This document shows positions 8,429 to 17,966 of a DNA stretch of 64,000 nucleotides, in pieces. The position numbers were made by a program, and so were the translations under genes. The notes under the pieces were generated by a model, which made no database searches, was not told the origin of the DNA, and saw only the letters and a program-made list of their open reading frames with translations. Each line of letters starts with the position of its first letter. Positions within the stretch are counted from its first letter, which is position 1. The stretch is taken from contig CACJRL010000001.1 in assembly GCA_902595815.1 (NCBI GenBank), forward strand, positions 62,001 through 126,000, written 5' to 3'. This DNA comes from an uncultured Pelagibacteraceae bacterium. Its GTDB lineage: Bacteria > Pseudomonadota > Alphaproteobacteria > Pelagibacterales > Pelagibacteraceae.

Positions 8429-9510
8429 TTTTTTTCAACATAAATAGACTGACTTGGGAATGCAAATGCAGCTCCCTTACCTTCAACAATTTTTTTTATT
8501 TCAAGTGCCAAATTTTCTTTTACTTGTAAATAATTAGTCCAACTATTTGTTTTTGTAAAACATCTTACATACATATCAATTGAGCTATCTGAAAACTTAT
8601 CTATTCTTACGGCGACTCCTACAGATTGGTCATAATCGTCACCTTTATTTATGTGATCTTCAATTTCGTCTCTTATTGTTTTTAATTGATCAATAGTGGT
8701 GTCATATTGAAGAGTTATTATCCAACTAATAGCCCAATTAGTCTTTCTTGTGTTATTAATCACTGCATTTTCTGCAAATTGAAAATTAGGAATAATTGCC
8801 AGTGATTTGTCAAATTTTCTTATAACGGTTGATCTAAATCCAATGTTCTCAACAACCCCTTCAATAACTCCCTCAACCTTAATCCAATCACCAATTCTAA
8901 ATCTTTTTTCAACTAATACTAAAATTCCAGATATTAAATTTTTAAATAAATCCTGAGCGCCTAATGCTACTGCTACTCCAAATAAACCTAATCCAGCAAT
9001 TATTGGTCCAATTTTAATTCCCCATAACTCAAGAACAGCAGCTGCTCCTAAAATAAAAATTAAAATTTTAAGAGATTTTATAATCCAGCCTATTAATTCT
9101 TTTGTCAGTACTTTATCTAATCCACTTAAAATATATGATATTGGCTCAATTATTTGATGTATTATCCAAAATATTAAAATTGTTATTAGAGTTCTGTTCA
9201 CGTTATCTATGAAGCCTCTAGTCTCATTATCAAATGACATATAGTAACTGGCAAAAAAGACACCAAGAACAATTGGAAGAAACCTTGCAGGACCTTCCAT
9301 AGATTTTACAAAAGTATCATCTAATTTATTAGTTGTTCTTTTTGAAATTAGTTCCAATTTTTTTATTACGAGTTTACTGATTAGACCTCTAAATATTAAA
9401 AATAATACAAATATTCCAAGACCTACTATTATCTGAAAGAAATCTACCCCAAGAATTCCCTGCTTCCATACAGATAAAAATAACTCATTAAGTTTATTTA
9501 AAACGTCCAT
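8425..9510 (-). CDS. Small-conductance mechanosensitive ion channel, MscS family
   Basis: A 361-residue channel with an N-terminal membrane region of four to five helices (residues about 20-180). It then has the pore-lining helix rich in Gly and Ala (IAGLGLFGVAVALGAQDLFKNLISG) and the MscS beta domain (FRIGDWIKVEGVIEGVVENIGFRSTVIR, then AIIPN). These are hallmarks of MscS, which opens under membrane tension to release solutes on hypo-osmotic shock. The ATG lies 2 bases after the hemD stop, so it is in the heme operon by position, though functionally unrelated. It overlaps yggT by 4 bases. Confidence 0.9.
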   Translation of the reverse strand: MDVLNKLNELFLSVWKQGILGVDFFQIIVGLGIFVLFLIFRGLISKLVIKKLELISKRTTNKLDDTFVKSMEGPARFLPIVLGVFFASYYMSFDNETRGFIDNVNRTLITILIFWIIHQIIEPISYILSGLDKVLTKELIGWIIKSLKILIFILGAAAVLELWGIKIGPIIAGLGLFGVAVALGAQDLFKNLISGILVLVEKRFRIGDWIKVEGVIEGVVENIGFRSTVIRKFDKSLAIIPNFQFAENAVINNTRKTNWAISWIITLQYDTTIDQLKTIRDEIEDHINKGDDYDQSVGVAVRIDKFSDSSIDMYVRCFTKTNSWTNYLQVKENLALEIKKIVEGKGAAFAFPSQSIYVEKK

Positions 9511-9512
9511 TT

Positions 9513-10211
9513 TTAAATTTTATATAGCAAAAACTCTTCTTCACCAGGGTTAAAAAGAAAAATTTTTTTCCATTTTATGTCATTCAATGCTGATGATGCT
9601 TTTTCACCCATACACATTAGGTTAGTTTCCATCCAAATATTATCTAAATTATATTTTTTTATTAACGTAAAAAATGTCTTCGCACTATTTTCAGAATATA
9701 TGTAAACAATTTCTGGCACAGAAGATTTGATATCTCTTAGAAAGTCATCACTTAAATTCTCATTAGGTACTGCCGTATAATTTATAATTCTCTTTATGAC
9801 ATAATTTTCTGAAATTAAATCTTTATCAAGATTATAAGAAACAATTTCACCACTAATGTAGGCCATTGGTCCAATCTTTGGGTCAAAGTTTTGTAAAATT
9901 AATTCTTTAAGATTATTTACATTACCCTCAGCACAGAAAATATTTTGAAAGCCTACTTCTTTTGCCTTTCTTTCTGTTGCAAGACCAACACAAAAACAAA
10001 TTATTTTTTTATCTATTTTTGAAATATTTAAATTTTTTAAAGAATTAGCGCTCGTAAAAATAACACCTTTGAATTGGGTAAAATCTATTTCTTGTGTTTC
10101 TATTTTTTTTATTTGTAATAAGGGTAAATGAGAAACTTTATGATTCATCGAAGTAAATTTTATAATTAATTCTTTGCTATCATCTAATGGCCTTGTTAAT
10201 AAAATATGCAT
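9513..10211 (-). CDS. hemD: Uroporphyrinogen-III synthase
   Basis: Uroporphyrinogen-III synthase closes hydroxymethylbilane with inversion of ring D. HemD proteins conserve little sequence. The call rests on the N-terminus MHILLTRPLDDSKELI, the GVIFTSANSLKNL segment, CVGLATERKAKEVGF and the second-domain AVPNENLSDDFL / VYIYSENSAKTFFTLI pattern, on a length of 232 residues, and on its position one base after hemC, the usual order. It acts in the cytoplasm and passes its product to HemE, whose gene is near the putative origin in the same window. Confidence 0.88.
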   Translation of the reverse strand: MHILLTRPLDDSKELIIKFTSMNHKVSHLPLLQIKKIETQEIDFTQFKGVIFTSANSLKNLNISKIDKKIICFCVGLATERKAKEVGFQNIFCAEGNVNNLKELILQNFDPKIGPMAYISGEIVSYNLDKDLISENYVIKRIINYTAVPNENLSDDFLRDIKSSVPEIVYIYSENSAKTFFTLIKKYNLDNIWMETNLMCMGEKASSALNDIKWKKIFLFNPGEEEFLLYKI

Positions 10212-10212
10212 T

Positions 10213-11124
10213 TTAATTTTTATAAGAACCTTTTGATTTTAATTTAAGCTCTTCTCCTACCATTCTACTAGTAGACTCAATATTATCTTTTTGCAGACTT
10301 TTTTTTATGAAATATCTATTTTTTCCATCGACAGAAAACAATTCGGTCAATAGGTCTACTTTTTCCCCATTTAATTTTGCAAATACACCAACTGCAGTGT
10401 CACAATCTCCTTCAAGGACTTTTAAAACCTCTCTTTCTGCTTTTGCAACAGTTCTTGTTTCTTGATCATTAATGTTTTCAAGTAATTTTTTAATTTCATT
10501 ATCATCTTCTCTGCATTGAATTGCTATAATTCCTTGACCTGCACAAGGTATAAGTTCATCAACACTAAATTCTTGTGAAATTTTATGTTGTAAATTTAAA
10601 GAATCTACTCCTGCTTTTGAGAGAATTATCGCATCATATTCGCCTTTTTCTAACTTTTGAACTCTAGTATCAACATTTCCTCTGATAAGTTTATATTTTA
10701 AGTTGGGTCTTTTTTTCTTTAGTTGATATTCTCGTCTATATGATGATGTACCAATAATTGAGTTTGGTTCTAAATCTTCAAATTTTATATTATTTTTACT
10801 TATTAAAATTTCATTAGGAGAATTTCTTTTTAAAAAATTATTAGTTAAAAGATTTTCAGTTTCTTCAGTAGGCATATCTTTGAAAGCATGTACTGCTATA
10901 TCTATATTTTTATTTAATAAATCTTTTTCAATTTGTTTTGAAAATAATCCTTTGCCTCCTATTTCAGATAATCTCTCATCTTGCTTTTGATCTCCTGTTG
11001 TTGCAATTTTTTTTAATTCAATCTCTTCCGAAAAATATTTTTTTAGTTCTTTTTTCACATTTTCTGCGTAAATCATTGCTAACTTACTTCCACGAGTTCC
11101 AATTATAAGATTAGCTCTTTTCAT
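10213..11124 (-). CDS. hemC: Hydroxymethylbilane synthase (porphobilinogen deaminase)
   Basis: HemC condenses four porphobilinogens into hydroxymethylbilane on a covalently bound dipyrromethane cofactor. The 303 residues start with LIIGTRGSKLAMIYAE. Visible family blocks are GDQKQDERLSEIGGKGLFSK, DIAVHAFKDMPTE, NEILISKN, IGTSSYRREYQL, RGNVDTRVQKLEKGEYDAIILSKAG and PCAGQGIIAIQCRED. The cofactor-attachment Cys is in LEGDCDTAVGVFA, the alphaproteobacterial variant of the GGC motif. It is the first gene of the leftward hemC-hemD-mscS-yggT-folD run, and its promoter must lie in the 58-bp divergent gap shared with tsaD. Confidence 0.97.
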   Translation of the reverse strand: MKRANLIIGTRGSKLAMIYAENVKKELKKYFSEEIELKKIATTGDQKQDERLSEIGGKGLFSKQIEKDLLNKNIDIAVHAFKDMPTEETENLLTNNFLKRNSPNEILISKNNIKFEDLEPNSIIGTSSYRREYQLKKKRPNLKYKLIRGNVDTRVQKLEKGEYDAIILSKAGVDSLNLQHKISQEFSVDELIPCAGQGIIAIQCREDDNEIKKLLENINDQETRTVAKAEREVLKVLEGDCDTAVGVFAKLNGEKVDLLTELFSVDGKNRYFIKKSLQKDNIESTSRMVGEELKLKSKGSYKN

Positions 11125-11182
11125 AAAAGTTATTTTTATTACATTCTTATAGATTAATTGTATTAATTATAAAAAATAATTT

Positions 11183-12253
11183 ATGAATAAAAGCCCAATA
11201 ATATTAGGAATTGAGACAAGTTGTGATGAAACAGCGGTTTCAATTATTCAAGATAACGAAAGTGGTATACCAAAAATTTTATCAAATATAGTTTCAAGTC
11301 AATTTGACATTCATAAAGAATTTGGGGGTGTTGTTCCAGAATTAGCTGCAAGGTCACATGTTGAAAAAATTAATTTAATTGCAAAAAAAGCTTTGGATGA
11401 AAGTGGTGTAACTCTTGATAAAATATCTGCTATTGCCGCAACATCTGGACCTGGTTTAATAATTTGTCTTAGTGTTGGTTTAAATTTTGCAAAATCACTC
11501 GCATCATCTTTAAAGGTTCCATTTATTGGTGTTAATCATCTAGAGGGTCATGCTTTAAGTCCAAGACTTCAAACTAATATTAAGTATCCTTATTTACTTC
11601 TGTTGATTTCGGGTGGACACAGTCAATTTTTAAGTGTGAATGGATTAGGCAGTTATACAAGATTAGGAACTACAATTGATGATGCTTTAGGAGAAGCATT
11701 TGACAAAACTGCAAAACTTTTAGGAATAGAATTTCCAGGTGGTCCAAATTTAGAAAAATTTGCAGAAAAAGGGGATCCAAATAAATTTAAATTACCCAAA
11801 CCAATAATAAATAAAGGTGGATGCAATTTGTCTTTTGCAGGACTTAAAACTGCAATACTAAGAATAACTAAATATATAAAGTCAGAACAAGAAAAATATG
11901 ATTTAGCAGCGTCTTTTCAAAAAACTATTGAAGAAATATTGTATATTAAATCTAAGATTGCTTTTAAGGAATTTTTGAAAAACTCATTTAAAGAAAAATC
12001 TTTTATCGTTGCAGGAGGAGTTGCAGCAAACAAAGGTATAAGAAAAAAACTAATCGAAGTGAGTAATGAGAATGGCTTTAAGGCAATTTTTCCAGATATT
12101 AAACTATGTGGAGACAACGCAGCAATGATCGCATTGGTAGGTCTAGAAAAATATAAAATAAAGAAATTTGATAATATGGATTTAGAAGCTAGTCCAAGAT
12201 TAGCTTTGGATGCAAGTGCTAAATTTTTAAAAGGAGCTGGCGTAGTTTTGTAA
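11183..12253 (+). CDS. tsaD: tRNA threonylcarbamoyladenosine transferase TsaD
   Basis: TsaD (Gcp/YgjD) transfers the threonylcarbamoyl group to A37 of ANN-decoding tRNAs with TsaB and TsaE. The 356 residues show the ASKHA nucleotide-binding fold: GIETSCDETAVSI at the N-terminus, GGVVPELAARSHVEKI, the metal-binding NHLEGHALSPR (HxxxH), LLLISGGHSQFL, GTTIDDALGEAFDKTAKLLG, GLKTAI, VAGGVAANKGIR and the C-terminal CGDNAAMIA. Divergence from hemC is common in alphaproteobacteria. The stop codon shares a base with the start of the EVE-domain gene. Confidence 0.97.
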   Translation: MNKSPIILGIETSCDETAVSIIQDNESGIPKILSNIVSSQFDIHKEFGGVVPELAARSHVEKINLIAKKALDESGVTLDKISAIAATSGPGLIICLSVGLNFAKSLASSLKVPFIGVNHLEGHALSPRLQTNIKYPYLLLLISGGHSQFLSVNGLGSYTRLGTTIDDALGEAFDKTAKLLGIEFPGGPNLEKFAEKGDPNKFKLPKPIINKGGCNLSFAGLKTAILRITKYIKSEQEKYDLAASFQKTIEEILYIKSKIAFKEFLKNSFKEKSFIVAGGVAANKGIRKKLIEVSNENGFKAIFPDIKLCGDNAAMIALVGLEKYKIKKFDNMDLEASPRLALDASAKFLKGAGVVL

Positions 12254-12666
12254 TGAATTATTGGTTACTCAAATCAGAGCCAAATGTTTGGTCGATAGAT
12301 CAGCAGTTAAAAGTTGGTGCAAAAGGTGCCGACTGGGATGGGGTAAGAAATTATCAAGCAGCAAATAATTTGAAAAAAATGAAAAAGGGTGATCTTTGTT
12401 TTTTTTACCATTCAAATATTGGTAAAGAAATCGTTGGAATTGTTGAAGTAATTAAAACAGCTTTTATAGACCCAACAGATAAAGAGAAGCGATTTGTAGC
12501 AGTAAAAGTTAAGTATAAAAGCAAACTAAAAACACCAGTTTCTCTTGAAAATATTAAAAAAAATAATGATTTAAAAGATATTGCACTAATAAAACAAAGT
12601 AGACTATCTGTCATGCCAATTGACACTAAATGCTGGAAAATTATTTTGAAGATGGGTAGTATCTGA
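12253..12666 (+). CDS. EVE domain-containing protein
   Basis: A 137-residue single-domain protein of the EVE family (PUA-like fold). It has MNYWLLKSEPNVWSID at the start, then WDGVRNYQAANNLKKMKKGDLCFFYHSN, IVGIVEVIKTAFIDPTD and LIKQSRLSVMPID. The WxxxR and KGD..FFYHS pattern lines the pocket of this family, which in other bacteria and eukaryotes is thought to recognise modified bases in nucleic acids. Its start overlaps the tsaD stop by one base (TAATG), so it is translated with a tRNA-modifying enzyme. Its own target is unknown. Confidence 0.9.
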   Translation: MNYWLLKSEPNVWSIDQQLKVGAKGADWDGVRNYQAANNLKKMKKGDLCFFYHSNIGKEIVGIVEVIKTAFIDPTDKEKRFVAVKVKYKSKLKTPVSLENIKKNNDLKDIALIKQSRLSVMPIDTKCWKIILKMGSI

Positions 12667-12680
12667 ATAATTTATAACTC

Positions 12681-14702
12681 ATGCCAAAAAAAAAAGTTAA
12701 AAAAAGAAAGAAAAAAAAAATCACTAAAAAGAAGTCTAAAGTAAAGTCTTTTGCACCAAAGCAAGAGAAAGAGCTTATATACAAAACAAAGAAAGATTGG
12801 ATTAGTAAAGCTTTAGTAAATAAATCTCAGTATGAAAAAAAATATAAAGCTTCAATAAAAGATAATGATGGCTTCTGGAAAAAAGAAGGAAAAAGAATTA
12901 ATTGGATAAAACCATATACAAAAATTAAAGATGTTAAATATAGTAAATCGGATGTTAAAATAAAATGGTTTTATGATGGTACTCTTAATGCTTCAGTAAA
13001 TTGTATTGATAGACACTTAAAGAAGAATAAAGATAAAACCGCGATTATATGGGTTGGAGATGATCCAAAGGTTCAAAAAAAAATTTCTTATAAAGAATTA
13101 CACAAAGAAGTTTCTAAAGCTGCAAATGGTCTTAAAGAATTAGGAGTTAAAAAAGGTGATAGAGTAACAATTTATTTAACTATGATACCAGAACTTGCAT
13201 ATACAATGTTGGCATGTGCAAGAATAGGAGCAGTGCATTCAATAATCTTTGGAGGATTTTCTCCAGACAGTATTTCTGGTAGAATAAACGATTGTGAATC
13301 TGATTATCTAATTACAGCTGATGAAGGTGTAAGAGGTGGAAAAATAATTCCATTAAAATCAATTGCTGATGAAGCTTTAGTAAATTGCCCAAATGTAAAA
13401 AAATGTGTTGTTGTTAAAAGAACGGGCAATAGAATAAATTGGGATGAGCGAAGAGATGTTTGGTACCACGAGTTAACAAAAAAAGTTTCAAATAAATGTG
13501 AACCCGAAGAAATGAATGCAGAAGATCCTTTGTTTATTTTATATACATCAGGTTCAACAGGTAAACCAAAAGGGGTGATGCACACAACTGGTGGGTATAT
13601 GGTTTACGCATCGATGACGCATCAATATATATTCAATTATAAACCTAAAGATATTTATTGGTGTACAGCTGACATTGGTTGGGTAACAGGTCATAGCTAT
13701 ATTATTTATGGACCACTATCAAATGGAGCAACAACTATTATGTTTGAGGGAATCCCAACGTATCCTGACAGTTCAAGATGGTGGCAAATAGTTGATAAAT
13801 ATAAAGTAAATATTTTTTATACTGCTCCGACAGCAATTAGAGCTTTAATGAGGGAAGGTGATAAGCCTGTTAAAAAAACATCAAGAAAATCACTTAAATT
13901 ATTAGGAACTGTAGGTGAACCAATTAATCCAGAAGCATGGGAATGGTATTATAAAACTGTTGGAGATTCTAATTGTCCGATTGTTGATACTTGGTGGCAA
14001 ACAGAAACTGGTGGAATATTGATTAGTCCACAAACAGGAGCTATAAATTTAAAACCAGGTTCAGCAACAAAACCATTTTATGGGATTAAACCAGTAATAG
14101 TTAATAAAGAAGGGAAAGTTTTGAAAGGAGAAGCTGAAGGTCGATTATGTATTGCACAATCTTGGCCCGGTCAGATGCGGACAGTTTACGGTGATCATCA
14201 AAGATTTATTGATACTTATTTTTCTCAATTTGATGGAAAATATTTTACAGGAGATGGATGCAGAAGAGATAAAGATGGATATTACTGGATTACAGGAAGA
14301 GTTGATGATGTAATTATTGTTTCAGGACATAATCTTGGAACTGCCGAAATAGAGAGTGCTTTTGTAGCTCATCCAAAAGTTGCTGAGGCAGCTGTGGTTG
14401 GATTTCCGCATGATATTAAAGGTAATGGCTTGTATTGTTATGTAACTTTAAATGTGGGAGAAAAATCAACTTTAGATTTAGAGAGAGATTTAAAGCTATG
14501 GGTAAGAAAACAAATCGGTCCAATAGCTACACCAGATCTAATACAATTTTCACCTGGACTTCCAAAAACTAGATCAGGGAAGATTATGAGAAGAATTCTC
14601 AGAAAAATTGCAGCAAATGAACATGACCAATTAGGTGACACAACAACTTTGGCAGATCCAAGTGTAGTAAAAAGCTTAGTTGAGAATAGAAAAAATACTT
14701 AA
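12681..14702 (+). CDS. acs: Acetyl-CoA synthetase (acetate-CoA ligase) with Lys-rich N-terminal extension
   Basis: Acs activates acetate to acetyl-CoA through acetyl-AMP. The 673 residues include adenylate-forming motifs: [19 protein letters not shown] (about residue 287), [15 protein letters not shown], the [10 protein letters not shown] core motif, [23 protein letters not shown] (hinge) and the C-terminal [12 protein letters not shown], whose Lys is the acetylation site in known Acs. The first ~25 residues are unusual ([20 protein letters not shown]), nearly all Lys/Arg, encoded by runs of up to ten A. No later ATG before the conserved region gives a better start. A two-gene symporter of the acetate type follows downstream, so acetate is the likely substrate. 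Confidence 0.95.
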   Translation: MPKKKVKKRKKKKITKKKSKVKSFAPKQEKELIYKTKKDWISKALVNKSQYEKKYKASIKDNDGFWKKEGKRINWIKPYTKIKDVKYSKSDVKIKWFYDGTLNASVNCIDRHLKKNKDKTAIIWVGDDPKVQKKISYKELHKEVSKAANGLKELGVKKGDRVTIYLTMIPELAYTMLACARIGAVHSIIFGGFSPDSISGRINDCESDYLITADEGVRGGKIIPLKSIADEALVNCPNVKKCVVVKRTGNRINWDERRDVWYHELTKKVSNKCEPEEMNAEDPLFILYTSGSTGKPKGVMHTTGGYMVYASMTHQYIFNYKPKDIYWCTADIGWVTGHSYIIYGPLSNGATTIMFEGIPTYPDSSRWWQIVDKYKVNIFYTAPTAIRALMREGDKPVKKTSRKSLKLLGTVGEPINPEAWEWYYKTVGDSNCPIVDTWWQTETGGILISPQTGAINLKPGSATKPFYGIKPVIVNKEGKVLKGEAEGRLCIAQSWPGQMRTVYGDHQRFIDTYFSQFDGKYFTGDGCRRDKDGYYWITGRVDDVIIVSGHNLGTAEIESAFVAHPKVAEAAVVGFPHDIKGNGLYCYVTLNVGEKSTLDLERDLKLWVRKQIGPIATPDLIQFSPGLPKTRSGKIMRRILRKIAANEHDQLGDTTTLADPSVVKSLVENRKNT

Positions 14703-15328
14703 AAATTTATTAATTCAATAAATTCCTTTTTAACATTGTCCCATTTTAAGATCATAGAATTCAAAACTATTTTTTTGTCTAAAGATTTTAATTCTTCAGC
14801 GATTGGAGACCATTCATATAATGATAGCGCGCTTGTATTAAATGGTAATGACTCGTGATACTCATTCCAATTAATCTTTTCATATCTTTCAAGAAAATTT
14901 TTTTTTGCATTTTCATATATTTCTTTTGGCATTTCATTTTTCTGAAGTTCATTATCCAAAATTTCAAAATAAATTTCATTTGCTTTTTCAGTATCATGTT
15001 TATTTCTGATATTTTTTAAAAAAGAGATTGTATAAAAAGTTAAATCCTGTAATGCAGTTGAATAAATATTCCATTTAGCTTTATTAATCGATCCTAAAAA
15101 TATTTCATCTTCAAACATCAATACATATTTTGCCCCCATTCTAGTTTTCAGATATCCATAAAGAGTTACTTGACTTACCCATGCAGATTTTTTTTGGATA
15201 AATTCTTTTAAGTCAGAATAGTTTTCAATTTTTTTTGTTTTTTTGAAATATTTTAAGAATGGAATGAAATATTCCTTTAAATACTCAAATTTCAAATCTT
15301 TGAGCTTTAATTTGTATTTAATGCCCAT
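14699..15328 (-). CDS. Conserved-looking protein of unknown function in the acetate locus
   Basis: I do not recognise this 209-residue protein. It is soluble, without signal peptide or membrane helices, rich in Lys, Tyr and aromatic residues. A central stretch reads [32 protein letters not shown], followed by a helical region and a C-terminal [18 protein letters not shown]. The [14 protein letters not shown] segment looks like a conserved core, and similar proteins may be common in alphaproteobacteria, but I cannot name a family. It is convergent with acs (4-nt tail overlap) and divergent from the symporter genes, so it is transcribed alone. Confidence 0.7.
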   Translation of the reverse strand: MGIKYKLKLKDLKFEYLKEYFIPFLKYFKKTKKIENYSDLKEFIQKKSAWVSQVTLYGYLKTRMGAKYVLMFEDEIFLGSINKAKWNIYSTALQDLTFYTISFLKNIRNKHDTEKANEIYFEILDNELQKNEMPKEIYENAKKNFLERYEKINWNEYHESLPFNTSALSLYEWSPIAEELKSLDKKIVLNSMILKWDNVKKEFIELINF

Positions 15329-15423
15329 TTAGAACCGATATTACCACTTTTACTATAAATATATGCCATTTTTTACTCTTTAATTATTACTTTAAATGAG
15401 TATGAATTATATCTTTAACCTAT

Positions 15424-15431
15424 AGGGAGGA
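15424..15431 (+). promoter_or_regulatory. Strong Shine-Dalgarno before the symporter operon
   Basis: AGGGAGGA stands 8 bases upstream of the ATG at 15440. Most genes here have no or weak purine-rich leaders, so this near-perfect site points to high translation of the symporter pair. Confidence 0.75.
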
Positions 15432-15439
15432 TTAAAATA

Positions 15440-15697
15440 ATGTCAAACAAAGAAAAGCACTGGGAAAAAACCAAAGGGTTAATGATTATTACATTAATTA
15501 TTTGGTTTGTTTTCGGTTATCTGATCTTCATGTTTGGTTCTGACCTAAACACTTCAAGTTTTATGGGATATCCATTAGCGTATTACATGTGTGCGCAAGG
15601 TTCCATCATTGCATTTGTGGTCCTAATTTTCTGGTTTGCAAATAGACAAGAAAAAATCGATGAAGAGTTTGGTTTTACCGAAAAGGAGGATGATTAA
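15440..15697 (+). CDS. Sodium/solute symporter small subunit (DUF4212)
   Basis: An 85-residue membrane protein with two helices (GLMIITLIIWFVFGYLIFMFG and YYMCAQGSIIAFVVLIFWFA) ending in a charged tail. This matches the DUF4212 family, the small subunit that always precedes a large Na+:solute symporter of the VC_2705 type. It carries a very strong Shine-Dalgarno and overlaps the large-subunit start by one base (TAATG), so expression is coupled. The promoter must lie in the 111-bp gap before it. The small subunit's precise role is not known. Transport of acetate or a similar carboxylate is inferred from the neighbouring acs. Confidence 0.9.
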   Translation: MSNKEKHWEKTKGLMIITLIIWFVFGYLIFMFGSDLNTSSFMGYPLAYYMCAQGSIIAFVVLIFWFANRQEKIDEEFGFTEKEDD

Positions 15698-17535
15698 TGT
15701 TTAAAGGCAATTTTATTGACAACCTACCAAAAATTTACGGAACATATACTGGGGGCTTCATTGTATTCATCATATTGATGGCGATAGCCGAACAAGCAGG
15801 TATGACCGCTAAAACAATTGGTATTTTGTTTGTCGCCTTTACAGTTTGTATATACGCCTTGATTGGGTATTTATCTAGAACTGTTCAGGTCGATGCTTAT
15901 TATGTTGCTGGAAGACAGGTACCAACAGTATTTAACGGAATGGCAACTGCAGCTGACTGGATGTCAGGTGCATCATTCGTTGCAATGGCTGGTGGTATTT
16001 ATTTTGGTGGTTATACTTATATGGCTTTCTTGGTCGGTTGGACTGGGGGATACGTTTTAGTATCATCACTTTTAGCACCATACTTAAGAAAATTTGGATG
16101 TTATACTGTGCCAGATTTCATTGGAACAAGATACGGCGGAAACTTCGCAAGATTCTGTGCTGTAGTTGTTTTAACATTGGCATCTTTCACTTATGTAACA
16201 GCTCAAATTAACGCAACAGGAACAATTGCATCAAGAGCACTAAGTATTCCATTTGAATTAGGAGTTTGGGTTGGGCTAGTAAGTATTTTACTTTGCTCAA
16301 TGCTAGGCGGAATGAGAGCGGTAACTTGGACACAGGTTGCACAATACATAGTATTGATTATTGCTTATCTAATTCCGGTATTCTGGATTAGTAACAAATC
16401 TGGATTTGGTTTCTTTCCACACTTTATGTTAGGTGAGGAAGTGGCTAGATTAGGTGATCTTGAAGCTCAATTTGGATTAGTCAAAAATGCTGCTGCAGAC
16501 GTCAAAGCTGCAGGTGTACCAGGTGGTCTAAAATCTATCGCTGTATCACACGCAGGTGTGCCAGAAGGTGGAATGGCTGCATGGAAGTTTATTTCATTAG
16601 CACTATGTATGATGGTAGGAACAGCTTCTTTACCACATATTTTAATGAGATACTTCACTACTCCAAGTGTTAAAGCTGCAAGAAAATCAGTGGCATGGTC
16701 ACTATTCTTTATTGCATTGCTTTATACTTCAGCGCCAATGCTTGCAACATTATCCAAAATCTCACTAATAGATCCAAACTTACCGACAGGTATTATTGGA
16801 AAACCAATTGCTGAAATTATGCAAATTGAGTGGGTAAATGCTTGGATTAATGTAAAACAAGCCTTCATAGCAGACTTTAACGGAGATGGTATTCTTCAGT
16901 TAAATGAATGGTTTATGAGAGGTGACGTAGTTGTATTAGCAACTCCTGAAGTTGCTGGACTACCATACGTAATCTCTGGACTAGTTGCTGCAGGAGGAAT
17001 GGCTGCTGCGATGTCAACTGCTGATGGTCTAATTCTTGCTATCGCAAACGCTTTATCACATGATATCTATTACAAAATCATTGATCCAAAAGCGGATGTA
17101 AGAAAAAGATTGTTAGTTGCTAGAGCACTTCTAATAGTTATTGGTGCTGCTGGAGCATATATTGCATCTATGAGGATCACTAGTATCCTTGGTGCAGTTG
17201 CTTGGGCATTTGACTTTGCAATGTCAGGATTGTTCTTCCCATTAATACTTGGTGTATGGTGGAAGAGAGCAACAAGACAAGGAGCAATTGCAGGTATGAT
17301 AGCAGGTCTTGCATCAGGAACAGCTTATCTAATTTATGTGTATCCTAAGTTTATGGGTAATGCACCTTGGTTAGGTATTGACCATTTACGTTTCGGTATT
17401 ATCGGAGCGTCTGTCTGTTTAGTTGTAATGGTTGTAGTAAGTTTAATGACTGAAGAACCAGATAAAGCTACACAGCAAATGGTAGACGAAGTTCGTGTTC
17501 CGTCAGGTAAGACAATACTTGGTAAGCAACACTAA
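15697..17535 (+). CDS. Sodium:solute symporter, VC_2705/ActP-like large subunit
   Basis: A 612-residue inner-membrane transporter of the SSS family with about 13 helices. Family features are DAYYVAGRQVPTVFNGMATAADWMSGASFVAMAGG near residue 70-100, GCYTVPDFIGTRYGG, SMLGGMRAVTWTQVAQY and a central soluble insertion (about 245-290, rich in Ala and Gly). The stretch SGLVAAGGMAAAMSTADGLILAIANALSHD is typical of ActP-like carriers. Residues 393-404 (DFNGDGILQLNE) form a perfect EF-hand calcium loop between helices. With acs immediately upstream it probably imports acetate or another small carboxylate. A strong terminator follows. Confidence 0.92.
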   Translation: MFKGNFIDNLPKIYGTYTGGFIVFIILMAIAEQAGMTAKTIGILFVAFTVCIYALIGYLSRTVQVDAYYVAGRQVPTVFNGMATAADWMSGASFVAMAGGIYFGGYTYMAFLVGWTGGYVLVSSLLAPYLRKFGCYTVPDFIGTRYGGNFARFCAVVVLTLASFTYVTAQINATGTIASRALSIPFELGVWVGLVSILLCSMLGGMRAVTWTQVAQYIVLIIAYLIPVFWISNKSGFGFFPHFMLGEEVARLGDLEAQFGLVKNAAADVKAAGVPGGLKSIAVSHAGVPEGGMAAWKFISLALCMMVGTASLPHILMRYFTTPSVKAARKSVAWSLFFIALLYTSAPMLATLSKISLIDPNLPTGIIGKPIAEIMQIEWVNAWINVKQAFIADFNGDGILQLNEWFMRGDVVVLATPEVAGLPYVISGLVAAGGMAAAMSTADGLILAIANALSHDIYYKIIDPKADVRKRLLVARALLIVIGAAGAYIASMRITSILGAVAWAFDFAMSGLFFPLILGVWWKRATRQGAIAGMIAGLASGTAYLIYVYPKFMGNAPWLGIDHLRFGIIGASVCLVVMVVVSLMTEEPDKATQQMVDEVRVPSGKTILGKQH

Positions 17536-17547
17536 ATTAAACTTTAT

Positions 17548-17574
17548 TGGGGGCGATATTCGCCCCCATTTTTT
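17548..17574 (+). terminator. Intrinsic terminator after the symporter
   Basis: The hairpin TGGGGGCGA-TAT-TCGCCCCCA has a 9-bp perfect stem with a 3-nt loop (17548-17568), followed by T6. It lies 13 bases after the symporter stop and just before the next gene's ATG. It is one of only two convincing intrinsic terminators seen in the window. Confidence 0.95.
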
Positions 17575-17583
17575 CAGAAAATA

Positions 17584-17919
17584 ATGCCAATATATATTTT
17601 AGTAATAGATTATATTCTAGGTATAATCATGTGGACATTAATTGGAAGATCCGCAATGAATATTTTTCAAAAAGAAGATTCAGAATTTTTTTTCATGAAG
17701 GTCTTCGTAAAATATACAAATCCAATAATTAAAATTTTTAAATTCATAACTCCTAGCTTTATTATAGGACCGTTAGTGCCACTTTATGTTGCATGGTTTT
17801 TTTATATGTTTAGGTTTTATTTAATGCCTTATTTAATGGGTTATTCTGTTATGGGAATGTTATCGTTTCCATTAGAAAGTGAAATAGCTGCAGAAATTTA
17901 TAAAGTATTTGGTAAATAA
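17584..17919 (+). CDS. Small integral membrane protein of unknown function
   Basis: A 111-residue protein with an N-terminal hydrophobic segment (IYILVIDYILGIIMWTLIG), a polar middle, and two more (ITPSFIIGPLVPLYVAWFFYMF and the C-terminal PYLMGYSVMGMLSF). The arrangement resembles YggT-like small membrane proteins but lacks their signature, so I leave it unnamed. The start is the only ATG near the beginning of the frame, 10 bases after the terminator's T-run. The alternative ORF at 17547 in another frame is a shadow. A 47-bp gap separates it from rpe. Confidence 0.68.
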   Translation: MPIYILVIDYILGIIMWTLIGRSAMNIFQKEDSEFFFMKVFVKYTNPIIKIFKFITPSFIIGPLVPLYVAWFFYMFRFYLMPYLMGYSVMGMLSFPLESEIAAEIYKVFGK

Positions 17920-17966
17920 TAATTCAAATATATTCAAAAATTGATAGTACTAGTTTTTATTTATTA

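Noticed and set aside
13304-13585. 93-aa minus-strand ORF inside acs
   Set aside because: A shadow of a strongly conserved gene with no independent signal, like the other minus-strand ORFs opposite real genes.
17547-17732. 61-aa plus-strand ORF
   Set aside because: It begins inside the terminator hairpin and overlaps the membrane protein gene in another frame; no family signal.
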